DNA of 64,000 nucleotides from Procambarus clarkii (Eukaryota > Arthropoda > Malacostraca > Decapoda > Cambaridae): assembly GCF_040958095.1 (NCBI RefSeq), contig NC_091160.1, forward strand, positions 43,295,822 through 43,359,821, given 5' to 3'. The position numbers were made by a program, and so were the translations under genes. The notes beneath the pieces were generated by a model, which did no database searches, was not told the DNA's origin, and saw only the letters and a program-made list of their open reading frames with translations. This document shows positions 62,500 through 64,000 of the stretch, in pieces. Each line of letters starts with the position of its first letter. The first letter of the stretch is position 1.

Positions 62500-62617
62500 G
62501 GTACCTGCTTGATACCTGGTTGATGGGGTTCTGGGAGTTCTACTCCCCAAGCCCAGCCCGAGGCCAGGCTTGACTTGTGAGAGTTTGGTCCACCAGGCTG
62601 TTGCTTGGAGCGCCCTT
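62500..62617 (-). mobile_element. LINE-D 3' tail
   Basis: 'ggttgatggggttctgggag', 'aggccaggcttgacttgtga' and 'caccaggctgttgcttggag' form the downstream end of the family whose ORF end is at 1-283. The two pieces overlap only in the last word. Confidence 0.6.
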
Positions 62618-62754
62618 TGTTTTCAGGTGGTCCTGGATGAGGCAGTTTTTTCACTCCTTTCAACCCTCCGGTCTGGTTCCTGTGACTTTGGATGTTTGTA
62701 TTCCTGTCCCCATGCCATGGTCTTTTGTGTGGCAATTTCCTGGCGTACATTTGG

Positions 62755-62880
62755 AATTTTTAGATCGCTCCTTCCCCTCCGTCCCATCCTAAATCCTTAT
62801 CCTGACCCTTCCCAGTGCCATATACAGTAGTTGTAATGGCTTGGCACTTTCCCCTTATAGTTCCCTCCCCTCCTCCGTTT
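62755..62880 (+). mobile_element. SINE tail fragment
   Basis: 'atcctaaatccttatcctga' and 'gtaatggcttggcactttcc' match the tail of the SINE at 26214-26419. The head is absent. Confidence 0.6.
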
Positions 62881-63490
62881 TGGCCTTTGTTGACCAGGTA
62901 GGAGGTGCATGTCATATGGGCTGTAACTTTTGGCCCCCACCCCCATCCTTTCCCTTGGGTGGTGTCTTTTTCTTTATAACCACCTCTTATCCTTGGATTA
63001 GGGTTATTTGTTTTCTTGCAGAAGGTAGTTCAGTTTACCAGCCTGTGGTCTATCCTCACTGTCTTGTGTGTCTGTTTGCTGGTTTGTTGACTTTCATGAA
63101 TGTTTTTGTCTACTGCTCTTCTCAGCTTTATACAGTCTTCCTGGGTGCTCATTTTAGTCTAGCTGCACATGTGTTGCGCTGTGGTGTTAGGATCCTGTGT
63201 CTCGTATCCTACTCTTCTGCAGTCAGCCCTGTTTGTCTTACCCAGTTTGGCAGACTTGACTTCCTTGCAGTGGCACTATTCGGGGAGTGCTGTCGGTAAG
63301 CTCAGGGAGCTACTGTGAGGCTACTGTTAATTAAACGTGATGAAACATATTTTTTTGGTTGGCCCTCGGTAGCTTCTCATCCCCTTACCTGTGGGGATTG
63401 GGTGGTTCAGAACAGTTGGTTAGTGAGGTACTTGCCTTGGTGTGCTTGCTGGGGTTGAGCCTTGGCAGTTGGGTCCCACCTCACACTGAA
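62881..63490. other. Repeat-like region without a recognised gene
   Basis: A T/G-rich stretch with a 152-codon open frame on plus from 62841 that has no recognisable domain and a very hydrophobic, C-rich composition. The words 'gatgaaacatatttttttgg' near 63340 resemble the repeat at 21392. I treat it as an old repeat of unknown class. Confidence 0.4.
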
Positions 63491-64000
63491 ATTTTGTTTT
63501 TCTAATACTGTATCTCTGGTTCATTTGGGTACAGTACTCTGTTTCCACTTCTGCCGTCATGAAGTGATGAAGACGCAGGTCATCTGGTCAGAAATCTGGT
63601 TATGGTCGGATGAATGTTCTAATTGACTTCAAGCAGTTGCTTGTTTTGTGCTTAGCCATCCTCATAGACTTTTCCTTGGCTGTACACATAGAGTGAGTCA
63701 GGTTCTGGTTCCAGTTTCTGGTAGGCACGAGTAGTTCTCGGGAGGCTCAGTTTGCTTAGCTTTTGCATTATACTGTAATTGTTTATACAGCACTAGGAGT
63801 GCTACCAACGGCCCACCAGAAAGGGGCATTTTGTTACTATACAGTACAATGAACGGTTGATATTCTGTATATATTAATACAATTTAAAAAACCTTTATAT
63901 ACTCCATATATTTTTTGTATACTGTACTTAAAACAATTTTATTGATTTGTCATTTCTTATTAATTTAAAAATTCAGTACAGTAATTCAAATTTAAATCCC

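Noticed and set aside
62841-63299. 152-codon frame as a membrane protein gene
   Set aside because: The composition is that of T/G-rich DNA, no family is recognisable, no exon structure fits, and flanks look like old repeats.
1-64000. LTR retroelements or other virus-derived copies
   Set aside because: I saw no long terminal repeats, protease, integrase, capsid or envelope signatures; all reverse transcriptases here are of LINE type.

Overview
The window is animal nuclear DNA. It has split genes with GT-AG introns, long AT-rich introns full of minisatellites and microsatellites, many tRNA-derived SINEs, and several LINE families, two of them apparently intact. The host proteins are clear metazoan orthologues. 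The repeat style (tRNA-headed SINEs with a shared 'ccgaaacgct' tail, LINE tails, dense minisatellites) reminds me of large decapod crustacean genomes such as crayfish. That placement is inference from memory and was not tested by any search.

Host genes, left to right. (1) UTP25, minus strand, 581-6061: six exons, running off the left edge and lacking roughly the last fifth of the protein. (2) TBCCD1, plus strand, 15584-33752: all 13 coding exons are present and join in phase to a 574-residue protein. (3) SDR39U1, minus strand, 37815-49249: five exons, complete except for a tiny first coding exon that I could not place. (4) A possible first exon of an unidentified lysine-rich protein, plus strand, 59037-59088, that would continue past the right edge. 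UTP25 and TBCCD1 are divergent; TBCCD1 and SDR39U1 are convergent. I see no operon logic. The three known genes serve unrelated jobs: 18S rRNA processing, centrosome/Golgi positioning, and an atypical short-chain dehydrogenase.

Mobile DNA. I label the families for cross-reference. LINE-A (full copy 8535-14091, plus) and LINE-B (full copy 40084-46372, minus, inside an SDR39U1 intron) are two-ORF elements with CCHC knuckles, an endonuclease, reverse transcriptase and RNase H. Both have uninterrupted ORFs and target-site duplications. LINE-C, D, E, F and G are represented by 3' fragments. A Tigger-like DNA transposon with a deleted core lies in a TBCCD1 intron. Long-inverted-repeat elements lie at 20500-21955, 51508-52425 and 56577-56868. 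Nested insertions are common, especially at 6.16-8.23 kb.

Tandem repeats. Large minisatellites lie upstream of TBCCD1 (20-bp unit), in its intron 1 (about 44-47 bp) and its intron 2 (31 bp, starting at the splice donor), just after the candidate exon at 59 kb (23 bp), at 50.6-51.3 kb (32 bp) and at 61.3-61.8 kb (29 bp). Longer stretches without an entry (for example 281-580, 27200-27460, 28340-29300, 33900-37770 outside listed repeats, 39310-40068, 46860-47540, 47690-49140, 60320-61320 and 63490-64000) hold AT-rich intronic or intergenic DNA in which I recognise nothing.
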